Shown in pieces: positions 25,288 through 33,894 of a stretch of 64,000 nt of DNA (its first letter is position 1; each line of letters starts with the position of its first letter). Source of the stretch: JAKFDI01 sp044508835 (GTDB lineage: Bacteria; Pseudomonadota; Gammaproteobacteria; Burkholderiales; Burkholderiaceae_C); contig JBIQHD010000001.1 in assembly GCA_044508835.1 (NCBI GenBank), forward strand, positions 62,001 to 126,000. Direction: 5' to 3'. Both the position numbers and the translations under genes were made by a program. Below the pieces are notes generated by a model. That model worked only from the letters and a program-made list of their open reading frames with translations, had not been told where the DNA came from and searched no databases.

Positions 25288-26730
25288 TCAGTTGGTCGTC
25301 GTCTCGGGCTTGCGCTCGGTCATCGTCTTGCTGACGGCGACCTGCTTGCCCTTCAGGCGGTTCAGCGCCTGGATGAGCTGGAAGTCCTCTTCCGAGCCGA
25401 ACTGCGGCAGGGGCTTGGGCGGCGCGTTGTTGTGCTTGGCCGCTTCTTCCTCGAGGCGCTTGCGCGCTTCCTCGCGGGCCTTGATGCGCGCGGGGTCCTT
25501 CTCCTCGGCGCCCTGGCCGCTCTGCAGGTGCTGCTCGAGGTCGGCCTCGCGCACGCGCAGGGCGGAGAAGAGGTTGCCCTCGGCGGTCTCGTCGAGCATC
25601 ACGTCGGGCACGATCCCCTTGGCCTGGATCGACTTGCCGCTCGGCGTGTAGTAGCGCGCGGTGGTGATCTTCAGCGCCGTCTCGGGCGAGAGCTGGCGCA
25701 CCGTCTGCACCGAGCCCTTGCCGAAGGTCTGCGCGCCCATGATGACGGCGCGCCGGTGGTCCTGCAGCGCGCCGGCGACGATCTCGCTGGCCGAGGCCGA
25801 GCCTTCGTTCACCAGCACGACCAGCGGCACGGTCTTGACGCCCTCGGGCAGCCGCGCGAGCGGGTCGGCGCCGCCGCGGCGCAGGTAGTCGTCGGGCGTG
25901 GCCTTGAACACGGCCTTCGATTCGGCGATCTGGCCCTTGGTCGAGACCACCACCACGTCGGCGGGCAGGAAGGCGGCGGAAATCGCGACCGAGGCCTCCA
26001 GCAGGCCGCCCGGGTCGTTGCGCAGGTCGAGCACCAGGCCCTTGAGGTTCGGGTCTTCCTTGTAGAGCTCGTCGAGCTTGCGCACGAAGTCGTCGACCGT
26101 GCGGTCCTGGAACTGGCTCACGCGCAGCCATGCGTAGCCGGGCTCGACGAGCTTGGAGCGCACGCTCTGCACGCGGATCTCCTCGCGCGTGATGGTCACG
26201 GGGAAGCTGCGGCTCTCCTTCTTGCGGAAGACGGTGAGCGTGACCTTGGTGCCCGCCTCGCCGCGCATGCGCTTGACGGCCTGGTCGAGCGTGAGGCCCT
26301 TGACGATGGTGTCGTCGATCTTGGTGATGAGGTCGCCGCTCTTGATGCCGGCGCGGAAGGCGGGCGAGCCCTCGATCGGCGAGACGATCTTCACGAGGCC
26401 GTCTTCCATGCCGATCTCGATGCCCACGCCGACGAAGCGGCCGGTGGTGCCCTCGCGGAATTCCTTGAAGGTCTTCTTGTCGAAATACTGCGAGTGCGGA
26501 TCGAGCCCGGAGACCATGCCGCCGATGGCGTCGGTGATGAGCTTCTTCTCGTCGACCACTTCGACGTAGTCGCTCTTAATCATGCCGAACACCGCGGCGA
26601 GTTGCTGCAGCTCCTCGAGGGGGAGCTGCGCGACCGAGCTGCGGGCGATGGCCTGCACCTGGATCGTCGCCATCGCTCCAGCCAGGGCGCCGACCGCCAC
26701 CCAACCCGCGACCCTCAGTTTCACGCCCAT
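25288..26730 (-). CDS. ctpA: S41 family C-terminal processing peptidase
   Basis: The 480-residue protein has an N-terminal membrane/signal segment (VAGWVAVGALAGAMATIQ), a PDZ domain (GVGIEIGMEDGLVKIVSPIEGSPAFRAG region) and the S41 protease core, with the catalytic Ser in NEGSASASEIVAGAL and the Lys in TFGKGSVQ. CtpA/Prc proteases trim periplasmic and murein-associated proteins. A charged C-terminal coiled region of about 90 residues (KAREEARKRLEEEAAKH) follows. The ATG at 26730 places the signal segment at the start. A TATACT -10 occurs at 26772-26767. Confidence 0.92.
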   Translation of the reverse strand: MGVKLRVAGWVAVGALAGAMATIQVQAIARSSVAQLPLEELQQLAAVFGMIKSDYVEVVDEKKLITDAIGGMVSGLDPHSQYFDKKTFKEFREGTTGRFVGVGIEIGMEDGLVKIVSPIEGSPAFRAGIKSGDLITKIDDTIVKGLTLDQAVKRMRGEAGTKVTLTVFRKKESRSFPVTITREEIRVQSVRSKLVEPGYAWLRVSQFQDRTVDDFVRKLDELYKEDPNLKGLVLDLRNDPGGLLEASVAISAAFLPADVVVVSTKGQIAESKAVFKATPDDYLRRGGADPLARLPEGVKTVPLVVLVNEGSASASEIVAGALQDHRRAVIMGAQTFGKGSVQTVRQLSPETALKITTARYYTPSGKSIQAKGIVPDVMLDETAEGNLFSALRVREADLEQHLQSGQGAEEKDPARIKAREEARKRLEEEAAKHNNAPPKPLPQFGSEEDFQLIQALNRLKGKQVAVSKTMTERKPETTTN

Positions 26731-26963
26731 GACCGTTCCTGATTTCGACAAAGAAAACTCCTGGTCAGTATAGGACTGCGCAATGCAGCAATGGCCGCTT
26801 GGAGGGCCGCGAAAGACCGGAAGTTCAACGCCTTGGAACGGGGCGTGCAGGGTGTCGCGGCGCATGCGGCGTGGAACTTTCTACACGCGTCCCGCATGCG
26901 GGAGGCCCGCCGGCCACTCGGCCCGCAGCCGCGGCGCCGACATGAAACTTTCTTCGTCCGCCC

Positions 26964-26992
26964 TTGACGCATCGCATGATGAGCACTATTCT
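26964..26992 (+). promoter_or_regulatory. Promoter of boxCBA
   Basis: TTGACG (26964-26969) and TATTCT (26987-26992) are separated by exactly 17 bp, a good sigma-70 promoter. Transcription would start near 26999. The -35 hexamer and the spacing equal those of the bclA promoter (39781-39753). Confidence 0.7.
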
Positions 26993-27016
26993 TCATGTGC
27001 CGTTGACGAGACGTAG

Positions 27017-27028
27017 GCATTATTTTGC
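27017..27028. promoter_or_regulatory. Candidate BoxR operator upstream of boxC
   Basis: GCATTATTTTGC resembles GCAATATATTGC beside the bclA promoter, sharing GCA-N6-TGC and an AT core. It lies about 18 to 30 bases downstream of the predicted boxC transcription start, where a repressor would block elongation. Assignment to BoxR is inferred from its occurrence at both target promoters. Confidence 0.5.
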
Positions 27029-27059
27029 GTCCACCCGGCGGACCGTGCCAAGGAGAGCC

Positions 27060-28736
27060 ATGAACGCCACCGACACCCCGCTCGCCGATCCTCGTGTGGA
27101 CTACCGCACCGAGCCGGCCGCCTACCGCCACTGGAAGCTCGCCGTCGAGGGCGAGGTGGCCCGCCTGTCGCTCGACATCGCCGAGGACGGCGGCATCCGC
27201 CCCGGCTACAAGCTCAAGCTCAACAGCTACGACCTGGGCGTGGACATCGAGCTGCACGACGCGCTCAACCGCATCCGCTTCGAGCACCCGGCGGTGAAGA
27301 GCGTCATCGTCACCAGCCGCCGCGACCGCATCTTCTGCTCGGGGGCCAACATCTTCATGCTCGGCCTGTCGAGCCATGCGTGGAAGGTGAACTTCTGCAA
27401 GTTCACCAACGAGACGCGCAACGGCATCGAGGACTCGTCGAAGCACTCGGGCCTGAAGTTCGTCGCCGCGGTGAACGGCGCCTGCGCCGGCGGCGGCTAC
27501 GAGCTGGCGCTGGCCTGCGACGAGATCGTGCTGGTGGACGACCGCTCGTCCTCCGTCTCGCTGCCCGAGGTGCCGCTGCTGGGCGTGCTGCCCGGCACCG
27601 GCGGCCTGACGCGCGTGACCGACAAGCGCCGCGTGCGCCACGACCTGGCCGACATCTTCTGCACCAGCGTCGAGGGCGTGCGCGGGCAGCGCGCGGTCGA
27701 GTGGCGGCTGGTGGACGCGGTCGTCAAGCCGGCGCAGTTCGCCGCCCACGTGCAGGAGCGCGCGACGGCGCTGGCCGCCGCGAGCCATCGCCCGGCGGGC
27801 GCCCGGGGCGTGGCGCTGCCGCGCATCGAGCGCGAGGAGGGCGCCGACGCACTGCGCTACGAGCACCTGGCGGTCGAGATCGACCGTGCCCGGCGCACCG
27901 CCACCCTCACCGTGAAGGCGCCCACGGGCGCCCAGCCGCAGGACGTCGCCGGCATCGAGGCCGCCGGCGCGTCGTGGTGGCCGCTGGCCATGGCGCGCCA
28001 GCTCGACGACGCCATCCTCACGCTGCGCACCAACGAGCTCGACATCGGCACCTGGCTGCTCAAGACCGAGGGCGACGCCGCCGCCGTGCTCGCCGCCGAC
28101 GCGCTGCTGCTCGCCAGCCAGGACCACTGGTTCGCGCGCGAGACGCTGGGCGCGCTGCGCCGCACGCTGGCGCGGCTGGACGTGTCCTCGCGCAGCCTGT
28201 TCGCGCTGGTCGACGAGGGCTCGTGCTTCGCCGGCACGCTGGCGGAACTGGCCTTCGCGGCCGACCGCGCCTACATGCTGGCGCTGCCCGACGACGCGAC
28301 GCGCGCCCCGAAGCTCACGCTGGGCGAGATCAACTTCGGCCCGCTGCCGCTGGTCACCGACCAGTCGCGCCTGGCGCGGCGCTTCCATGAGGAAAGCGAG
28401 CCGCTGAAGGCCGCGCGCGACGCCGTCGGCCGCGCGCTCGACGCCGACGAGGCGCTGGCGCTGGGCCTCGTCACCGCCGCGCCCGACGACATCGACTGGG
28501 CCGACGAGATCCGCATCGCCATCGAGGAGCGCGCCAGCATGTCGCCCGACGCGCTCACCGGCCTGGAGGCCAACCTGCGCTTTTCCGGCCGCGAGAACAT
28601 GGTCACGCGCGTGTTCGGGCGGCTGACCGCCTGGCAGAACTGGATCTTCCAGCGGCCCAACGCCGTGGGCGAGAAGGGCGCGCTCAAGGTCTACGGCAAG
28701 GGCGAGAAGGCGCAGTTCGATCTGAACAGGGTGTGA
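27060..28736 (+). CDS. boxC: 2,3-epoxybenzoyl-CoA dihydrolase
   Basis: The 558-residue crotonase-family enzyme opens the ring of 2,3-epoxybenzoyl-CoA with two waters, yielding 3,4-dehydroadipyl-CoA semialdehyde and formate. The oxyanion-hole regions SGANIFMLG and NGACAGGGYELALACDEIVLVDD are visible, followed by the long second half that marks BoxC (about 555 residues in the family). AAGGAGAG gives a Shine-Dalgarno before the ATG at 27060. An in-frame ATG at 26964 lies on the promoter and is rejected. It is the first gene of boxC-boxB-boxA. Confidence 0.93.
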   Translation: MNATDTPLADPRVDYRTEPAAYRHWKLAVEGEVARLSLDIAEDGGIRPGYKLKLNSYDLGVDIELHDALNRIRFEHPAVKSVIVTSRRDRIFCSGANIFMLGLSSHAWKVNFCKFTNETRNGIEDSSKHSGLKFVAAVNGACAGGGYELALACDEIVLVDDRSSSVSLPEVPLLGVLPGTGGLTRVTDKRRVRHDLADIFCTSVEGVRGQRAVEWRLVDAVVKPAQFAAHVQERATALAAASHRPAGARGVALPRIEREEGADALRYEHLAVEIDRARRTATLTVKAPTGAQPQDVAGIEAAGASWWPLAMARQLDDAILTLRTNELDIGTWLLKTEGDAAAVLAADALLLASQDHWFARETLGALRRTLARLDVSSRSLFALVDEGSCFAGTLAELAFAADRAYMLALPDDATRAPKLTLGEINFGPLPLVTDQSRLARRFHEESEPLKAARDAVGRALDADEALALGLVTAAPDDIDWADEIRIAIEERASMSPDALTGLEANLRFSGRENMVTRVFGRLTAWQNWIFQRPNAVGEKGALKVYGKGEKAQFDLNRV

Positions 28737-28792
28737 CCCCCTCCCGCCCCGCGGGAGAGGGATCAAGACAGCAACAGGCCACGGAGAGCTCC

Positions 28793-30220
28793 ATGTCCAC
28801 CATCAACTACAGCGAGAAGATCCCCAACAACGTCAACCTCGGCGAAGACCGCACGCTGCAGCGCGCGCTCGAGCAGTGGCAGCCGAACTTCATCGACTGG
28901 TGGGGCGACGTCGGCCCCGAGGGCTCGACCGACTACGAGGTCTACCTGCGCACGGCCGTCAGCGTCGACCCGCAGGGCTGGGCGCAGTTCGACTACGTGA
29001 AGATGCGCGACTACCGCTGGGGCATCTTCCTCAACCCGGGCGACGCCGAACGCCGCGTGCATTTCGGCGACCACCTGGGCGAGAAGGCCTGGCAGGACGT
29101 GCCCGGCGAGCACCGCGCCAACCTGCGCCGCATCATCGTGACGCAGGGCGACACCGAGCCCGCCTCGGTGGAGCAGCAGCGGCACCTGGGCCTGACCGCG
29201 CCGTCGATGTACGACCTGCGCAACCTCTTCCAGATCAACGTCGAGGAAGGCCGCCACCTGTGGGCCATGGTCTACCTGCTGCACAAGCACTTCGGCCGCG
29301 ACGGGCGCGAGGAGGCCGAGGCCCTGCTCGAGCGCCGCTCGGGCGACGAGAACAACCCGCGCATCCTCGGCGCCTTCAACGAGAAGACGCCCGACTGGCT
29401 GGCCTTCTTCATGTTCACCTACTTCACCGACCGCGACGGCAAGTTCCAGCTCTCCGCGCTGGCCGAGAGCGCGTTCGACCCGCTCGCGCGCACGACCAAG
29501 TTCATGCTGACGGAAGAGGCCCACCACATGTTCGTGGGCGAGAGCGGCGTGTCGCGCGTGATCGCGCGCACCTGCCAGGTGATGAAGGAGCTCGAGACCG
29601 ACGACGTGCAGAAGGTGCGCGCCGCCGGCGCCATCGACCTGCCGACGATCCAGCGCTACCTGAACTTCCACTACAGCGTGACCATCGACCTCTTCGGCGC
29701 CGACCAGTCGAGCAACGCCGCCACCTTCTACAGCTCGGGCCTGAAGGGCCGCTACGAGGAAGGCAAGCGCGCCGACGACCACGTGCTCAAGGGCCAGCAC
29801 TACAAGGTGCTGGAGGTGCAGGGCGGGCAGCTCGTCGAGAAGGAGGTGCCGATGCTCAACGCGCTCAACGAGGTGCTGCGCGACGACTTCATCAAGGACT
29901 CGATGGCCGGCGTGGAGCGCTGGAACAAGGTCATCGCCAAGGCCGGCATCCCGACGCGGCTGCAGGTGCCGCACAAGGCGTTCCATCGCAACATCGGCGC
30001 GCTGGCGGGCATCAAGATGTCGCCCGAGGGCCGCGTGGTGAACGACGCCGAGTGGGCCGCGAAGCAGAACGAGTGGCTGCCCTCCGCCGAGGACCGCGCC
30101 TTCGTCGCCTCGCTGATGGGCCGCGTGGTCGAGCCGGGCCGGTTCGCCGGCTGGATCGCGCCGCCGGTCATGGGCATCAACCGCCAGCCGGTCGATTTCG
30201 AGTACGTGCGCTTCGGCTGA
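28793..30220 (+). CDS. boxB: Benzoyl-CoA 2,3-epoxidase, oxygenase component
   Basis: The 475-residue di-iron protein inserts one oxygen atom of O2 into benzoyl-CoA to form the 2,3-epoxide, with electrons from BoxA. Candidate metal ligands are EEGRH at 151-155 and EEAHH at 241-245, both on helices typical of class I di-iron enzymes. The length matches known BoxB proteins (about 473). The ATG at 28793 follows GGAGAG. An in-frame ATG at 28733 overlaps boxC and is rejected. The 56-nt gap to boxC holds a small GC hairpin. Confidence 0.95.
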   Translation: MSTINYSEKIPNNVNLGEDRTLQRALEQWQPNFIDWWGDVGPEGSTDYEVYLRTAVSVDPQGWAQFDYVKMRDYRWGIFLNPGDAERRVHFGDHLGEKAWQDVPGEHRANLRRIIVTQGDTEPASVEQQRHLGLTAPSMYDLRNLFQINVEEGRHLWAMVYLLHKHFGRDGREEAEALLERRSGDENNPRILGAFNEKTPDWLAFFMFTYFTDRDGKFQLSALAESAFDPLARTTKFMLTEEAHHMFVGESGVSRVIARTCQVMKELETDDVQKVRAAGAIDLPTIQRYLNFHYSVTIDLFGADQSSNAATFYSSGLKGRYEEGKRADDHVLKGQHYKVLEVQGGQLVEKEVPMLNALNEVLRDDFIKDSMAGVERWNKVIAKAGIPTRLQVPHKAFHRNIGALAGIKMSPEGRVVNDAEWAAKQNEWLPSAEDRAFVASLMGRVVEPGRFAGWIAPPVMGINRQPVDFEYVRFG

Positions 30221-30243
30221 GGCGGCACGTTTCGGAGAGACTC

Positions 30244-31527
30244 ATGGACATGGCCGTCGACCTGCCGGTGATCAGGCAGCACCTGATCGACCCCGAGATC
30301 TGCATCCGCTGCAACACCTGCGAGGCGACGTGCCCGATCGGGGCGATCACGCACGACGACCGCAACTACGTCGTCAAGGCGGACGTGTGCGGCGCCTGCA
30401 TGGCCTGCATCTCGCCGTGCCCCACGGGCGCCATCGACAACTGGCGCGACATGCCGCGCGCGCAGGCCTATCCGATCGAGGAGCAGCTGCTGTGGGACGA
30501 GCTGCCGGCGCCGCTGAGCGCCGAACAGCTCGCGGCGGCGGGCGCCGCGGCCGCGCCCGAGCCCGAGCCGTCACCCGCGCCGGCGGCACCTGCCGCGGCA
30601 GCGGCGGCGGCCGGCGAGGAGGCGCCCTTCGATTCCGCCGCCTGGGGCGCCACCGTGCCGCCGTGGTCGGCCGCGCACGCCTACAGCAAGCTCTACGGCC
30701 CGAAGCAGCCGACCACCGCCACCGTCGTGGGCAACTTCAACTGCACCGAGGCCGGCTTCACCAGCGAGACGCACCACATCGTGCTCGACTTCGGCGCCAT
30801 GCCCTTCCCGGTGCTGGAGGGCCAGTCCATCGGCATCGTGCCGCCGGGCGTCGACGCGCGCGGCAAGCCGCACGTGGCGCGCCAGTACTCGGTGGCGAGC
30901 CCCCGCAACGGCGAGCGCCCCGGCTACAACAACGTCTCGCTCACGGTCAAGCGCGTCACCGAGGACCACCACGGCCAGCCCACGCGCGGCGTGGCCTCCA
31001 ACTACCTGTGCGACCTGAAGGTGGGCGACACGGTGCAGGTCATCGGCCCGTTCGGCACCACCTTCCTGATGCCCAACCACCCGAAGTCGCACCTGGTGAT
31101 GATCTGCACCGGCACCGGCAGCGCGCCCATGCGCGCCATGACCGAATGGCGCCGGCGCCTGCGCAAGACGGGCAAGTTCGAGGGCGGCAAGCTGATGCTC
31201 TTCTTCGGCGCGCGCACGCAGCAGGAGCTGCCGTACTTCGGCCCGCTGCAAAGCCTGCCCCGCGACTTCATCGACATCAACCTCGCCTTCTCGCGCACGC
31301 CGGGGGAGCCCCGCCGCTACGTGCAGGACCTGCTGCGCGAGCGCGCCGCCGACCTGGCGCTGCTGCTCAAGGACCCGAACACCCACCTCTACGTGTGCGG
31401 GCTCAAGAGCATGGAAGAGGGCGTGGTGCTGGCCCTGCGCGACGTGGCCGAGGACGCAGGCCTGGCCTGGGAGACGCTGGGCGCCGCGCTCAAGGCGCAG
31501 GGGCGGCTGCACCTGGAAACCTACTGA
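30244..31527 (+). CDS. boxA: Benzoyl-CoA 2,3-epoxidase, reductase component
   Basis: The 427-residue flavo-iron-sulfur protein passes electrons from NADPH to BoxB. The N-terminus has two 4Fe-4S motifs (CIRCNTCEATCP and CGACMACISPCP within residues 20-60). An Ala/Pro-rich linker spans about 91-128, and a ferredoxin-NADP reductase domain follows, with ARQYSVASPRNG for FAD and CTGTGSAPMR for the nucleotide. TTCGGAGAGA gives a Shine-Dalgarno before 30244. It is the last box gene of the operon here. Confidence 0.94.
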   Translation: MDMAVDLPVIRQHLIDPEICIRCNTCEATCPIGAITHDDRNYVVKADVCGACMACISPCPTGAIDNWRDMPRAQAYPIEEQLLWDELPAPLSAEQLAAAGAAAAPEPEPSPAPAAPAAAAAAAGEEAPFDSAAWGATVPPWSAAHAYSKLYGPKQPTTATVVGNFNCTEAGFTSETHHIVLDFGAMPFPVLEGQSIGIVPPGVDARGKPHVARQYSVASPRNGERPGYNNVSLTVKRVTEDHHGQPTRGVASNYLCDLKVGDTVQVIGPFGTTFLMPNHPKSHLVMICTGTGSAPMRAMTEWRRRLRKTGKFEGGKLMLFFGARTQQELPYFGPLQSLPRDFIDINLAFSRTPGEPRRYVQDLLRERAADLALLLKDPNTHLYVCGLKSMEEGVVLALRDVAEDAGLAWETLGAALKAQGRLHLETY

Positions 31528-31579
31528 GCGCGCCCGCGGCGCCAGGGAGGCTCGGCGCGGCCCGGCGCTTGCCAGGGCG

Positions 31580-31660
31580 CGCGTAGTCCGCCACCTACGC
31601 GAGGACACGGAGTCGGCTGATCGCCGCCCGCCGGGCGGTTTCGCACACTGCGGCGAAACC
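31580..31660. repeat. Two short inverted repeats downstream of boxA
   Basis: CGCGTAG-N8-CTACGCG (31580-31601) and GGTTTCGC-N8-GCGAAACC (31637-31660) are perfect dyads between boxA and the small periplasmic protein gene. Neither is followed by a T-run. The first may end the box transcript, and the second may be a control site of the small gene. Confidence 0.4.
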
Positions 31661-31679
31661 CACCCGAAAGGAGATCACC

Positions 31680-32117
31680 ATGGCTTCACCGTTCAAGACC
31701 TCGCTGCTGCTGGCCGCCCTGCTCGCCTGCTCCGGCGGCTATGCGCAAAGCACCATGACCCGCGACCAGGCCAAGGCCGAGCACGACCGCATCGAGGCCA
31801 CGGCCAAGGCCGACAAGAAGGCCTGCGACACGCTGAAGGGCAACGCCGAGGACGTGTGCGAGGCCGAGGCGAAGGCCAAGGAGAAGGTCGCCAAGGCCGA
31901 GCTGCGCTACCAGCAGTCGGGCAAGGAAGGCGACCGCATCAAGGTGGACGACGTCAAGGCCGAGGCCGCGTACGAAGTCGCCAAGGAGAAGTGCGAGGAC
32001 CTGCAGGGCGACCAGCAGTCGCAGTGCAAGAAGGACGCGAAGGCCCAGGAACAGGCGGCGCGCAAGGCGGCCAAGGCTGGGGCCGGTTCGACGGCCGGGG
32101 CGGGCGGCATGCGCTGA
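31680..32117 (+). CDS. Small charged secreted protein with duplicated Cys motif
   Basis: I do not recognise a characterised family. The 145-residue product has a signal peptide (SLLLAALLACSGGYAQS) and a Lys/Glu/Ala-rich, probably helical mature part. Two tandem copies of a C-D/E-x-L-x-G-x5-C-x2-D/E-A-K-A unit are visible (CDTLKGNAEDVCEAEAKA and CEDLQGDQQSQCKKDAKA), each with a C-x10-C pair that could form a disulfide. It is preceded by AAGGAGA. It lies between the box operon and the importer, but a link to benzoate use is not shown. Confidence 0.7.
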   Translation: MASPFKTSLLLAALLACSGGYAQSTMTRDQAKAEHDRIEATAKADKKACDTLKGNAEDVCEAEAKAKEKVAKAELRYQQSGKEGDRIKVDDVKAEAAYEVAKEKCEDLQGDQQSQCKKDAKAQEQAARKAAKAGAGSTAGAGGMR

Positions 32118-32137
32118 GGCTGGACACTCTCCACCAC

Positions 32138-32203
32138 CGTTCGCACTGAGCTTGTCGAAGTGCCTTGGCGCATACGGGGCTTCGACAGGCTCAGCCCGAA
32201 CGG
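32138..32203. repeat. Intergenic CTTCGACAAGCTCAG-type inverted repeat
   Basis: CCGTTCG...CTGAGCTTGTCGAAG (to 32160) opposes CTTCGACAGGCTCAG...CGAACGG (32180-32203), giving a 24-bp imperfect stem with a loop of about 19 bases. It sits between the convergent small-protein and ATPase genes and could terminate both. Confidence 0.75.
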
Positions 32204-32239
32204 TTCCTATCGTTAGCCAGAGCGGATCCTTCGGGGGCG

Positions 32240-33046
32240 TCACACCCCGAGGTGCCGGTGCAGCGTCCCGGTGTCGGCGGCGAGTTCGTCCGAGGCGCCG
32301 TCCAGCACGACGCGGCCCTTCTCCAGCACCACGGCGCGGTCGGTGTGCGCCAGCACCGCGCGGTAGTTGCGGTCGACCACCAGCACGGCGATGCCGCTGT
32401 CGCGGATGGCGCCGATCACGCGCCAGATCTCGGCCACGATCAGCGGCGCCAGGCCTTCGGTGGCCTCGTCGAGGATCATCAGCTCGGGGTTGGTCATCAG
32501 CGCGCGCCCGATGGCGAGCATCTGCTGCTCGCCGCCGGAGAGCTGGCCGCCGCCGTGCGCCAGCCGCTCCGCCAGGCGCGGGAAGGTGGCCAGCACGCGC
32601 TCGAGGGTCCAGTCGCGCTGGCCGCGCACGCCGGGGCGCGCGGCCATGAGCAGGTTCTCCCGCGTGCTGAGGTTGGGGAACACGCCGCGGCCCTCGGGCA
32701 CTACGCCGATGCCGCGCAGCACGATGCGCTCGGTGGGCCAGCGCGTCACCTCGCGGCCGTCCACGAGCACGCTGCCCTGCGTGGCCGGCACCTGGCCGAG
32801 CAGGGTGCGGATCAGCGTGGTCTTGCCCATGCCGTTGCGCCCGAGCAGCCCCACCGCCTGGGCGCGCGCGATGCGCAGGTCGATGCCGTGCAGGATGTGG
32901 CTCTGGCCGTAGTGCGCGTGCAGCCCGCGCGCCTCGATGAAGATGCCGGCCCCTCGGCCGGCGGATGCGTCGGCCGATCCCCCGAGGGGATGCGGGCCGG
33001 CTTGGGAGCGGCCCGGCGTCCGGCCCGCCAGCGGTTCCTGTGTCAT
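32240..33046 (-). CDS. Branched-chain/aromatic-acid ABC transporter ATPase (LivF type)
   Basis: The 268-residue ATPase has Walker A GRNGMGKTT, signature LSGGEQQMLAIGRAL and Walker B LMILDEATEGL, with LivF-type spacing. It powers the importer encoded next to it, probably for benzoate or a related aromatic acid. The start at 33046 lies 1 nt after the partner stop and has an AGGG eight bases upstream. The first 32 residues (from EPLAGRTPG to AGRGAG) are encoded by a dispersed 79-bp repeat, and the family-conserved part begins at IFIEARGLHAHYG. An ATC stands where the two sibling repeats have their ATG. Confidence 0.86.
   Translation of the reverse strand: MTQEPLAGRTPGRSQAGPHPLGGSADASAGRGAGIFIEARGLHAHYGQSHILHGIDLRIARAQAVGLLGRNGMGKTTLIRTLLGQVPATQGSVLVDGREVTRWPTERIVLRGIGVVPEGRGVFPNLSTRENLLMAARPGVRGQRDWTLERVLATFPRLAERLAHGGGQLSGGEQQMLAIGRALMTNPELMILDEATEGLAPLIVAEIWRVIGAIRDSGIAVLVVDRNYRAVLAHTDRAVVLEKGRVVLDGASDELAADTGTLHRHLGV
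32951..33029 (-). repeat. Importer-operon repeat, copy A (inside the LivF-type gene)
   Basis: This 79-bp unit (CCCCTCGGCCGGCGGATGCG at one edge, CGGCCCGCC at the other) recurs at 33803-33881 and 34869-34947 in the same orientation with high identity. This copy is in frame and translated as the N-terminal extension of the LivF-type ATPase. Confidence 0.8.
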
Positions 33047-33047
33047 G

Positions 33048-33797
33048 TCACTCGCCCTCGCCGAGGTAGGCGGTCTGCACCTCGGGGCTGCGGCGCACCG
33101 CGGCGGGTGCGTCGCTCGCAATCACGCGGCCGTTGACCATCACCGTGATGCGGTCGGCCACGCGGAACACGGCGTCCATGTCGTGCTCCACCAGCAGCAG
33201 GGCGTGGCCCTGCTTCAGGTCGGCCAGCAGCGCCAGCATGCGTTCCGATTCCTCGGCGCCCATGCCGGCCAGCGGCTCGTCCAGCAGCAGCACCTGCGGG
33301 TCGCCGGCCAGGCACATGGCGATCTCGAGCTGGCGCTTCTGGCCGTGCGAGAGCGCGCCGGCGGTCTGCCGGGCATGCGCCGACAGGCCGGCGCGCGCCA
33401 GCGCGTCGTGCGCCGCGCCGGTGCTGTCGGCGCAGCGCGCGGCCGGCTCCCACCACTGCCAGGCCCGCGGCCAGCGCGCCTGTGCGGCGAGGCGGCAGTT
33501 CTCGAACGCGGTGAAGGCCGGGAAGATGGTGTTGCGCTGGTAGCTGCGGCCCAGCCCCGCGCGCGCGCGGCGCGGCTGCGTCCAGCGGGTCACGTCCTCG
33601 CCGCGCAGTTCCACCTGCCCGGCGGTCGGCGGCAGCTCGCCCGACAGCAGGTTCACGACGGTCGACTTGCCCGCGCCGTTGGTGCCGATCAGCGCATGCA
33701 GGCTGCCGCGCTCCAGCGTGAGCGACACGCCGTCCACCGCGGCCAGCCCGCCGAAGCGGCGCGAGAGGTGGGTGGCCCGCAGGAGCACCTCGCTCAT
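33048..33797 (-). CDS. Branched-chain/aromatic-acid ABC transporter ATPase (LivG type)
   Basis: The 249-residue ATPase has Walker A GTNGAGKST, signature LSHGQKRQLEIAMCLA, Walker B VLLLDEPLAGMG and H-loop LVEHDMDAVF. It forms the ATPase pair with the LivF-type protein. The Shine-Dalgarno GAGGGG five bases before the ATG is the edge of the 79-bp repeat copy B. It follows the LivM-type permease gene by about 97 nt. Confidence 0.88.
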   Translation of the reverse strand: MSEVLLRATHLSRRFGGLAAVDGVSLTLERGSLHALIGTNGAGKSTVVNLLSGELPPTAGQVELRGEDVTRWTQPRRARAGLGRSYQRNTIFPAFTAFENCRLAAQARWPRAWQWWEPAARCADSTGAAHDALARAGLSAHARQTAGALSHGQKRQLEIAMCLAGDPQVLLLDEPLAGMGAEESERMLALLADLKQGHALLLVEHDMDAVFRVADRITVMVNGRVIASDAPAAVRRSPEVQTAYLGEGE

Positions 33798-33802
33798 GAT
33801 TG

Positions 33803-33881
33803 CCCCTCGTCCGACGAGTACGTCGGCCGGTCCCCCGAGGGGACGCGGGCCGGCTTGGGAGCGGCCCGGCGCTCGGCCCGC
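33803..33881 (-). repeat. Importer-operon repeat, copy B
   Basis: The unit fills the gap between the LivM-type stop and the LivG-type start. Read on the minus strand it ends in CGAGGGG, which provides the ribosome-binding site of the LivG-type gene. It contains an inner palindrome around CCGACGAGTACGTCGG. Confidence 0.8.
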
Positions 33882-33894
33882 AGCGCGCAGCTCT

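Larger units (their letters stand above)
26731..27059. other. 329-bp divergent region between ctpA and boxC
   Basis: It contains the ctpA upstream sequence with a minus-strand TATACT, the boxC promoter and the candidate BoxR operator, listed separately. The middle part (about 26785-26950) shows reading frames but no domain, and I see nothing else there. Confidence 0.55.

Noticed and set aside
26731..26963. A small gene in the ctpA-boxC gap
   Set aside because: Short frames here have no domain or ribosome-binding site, and the region holds promoters.
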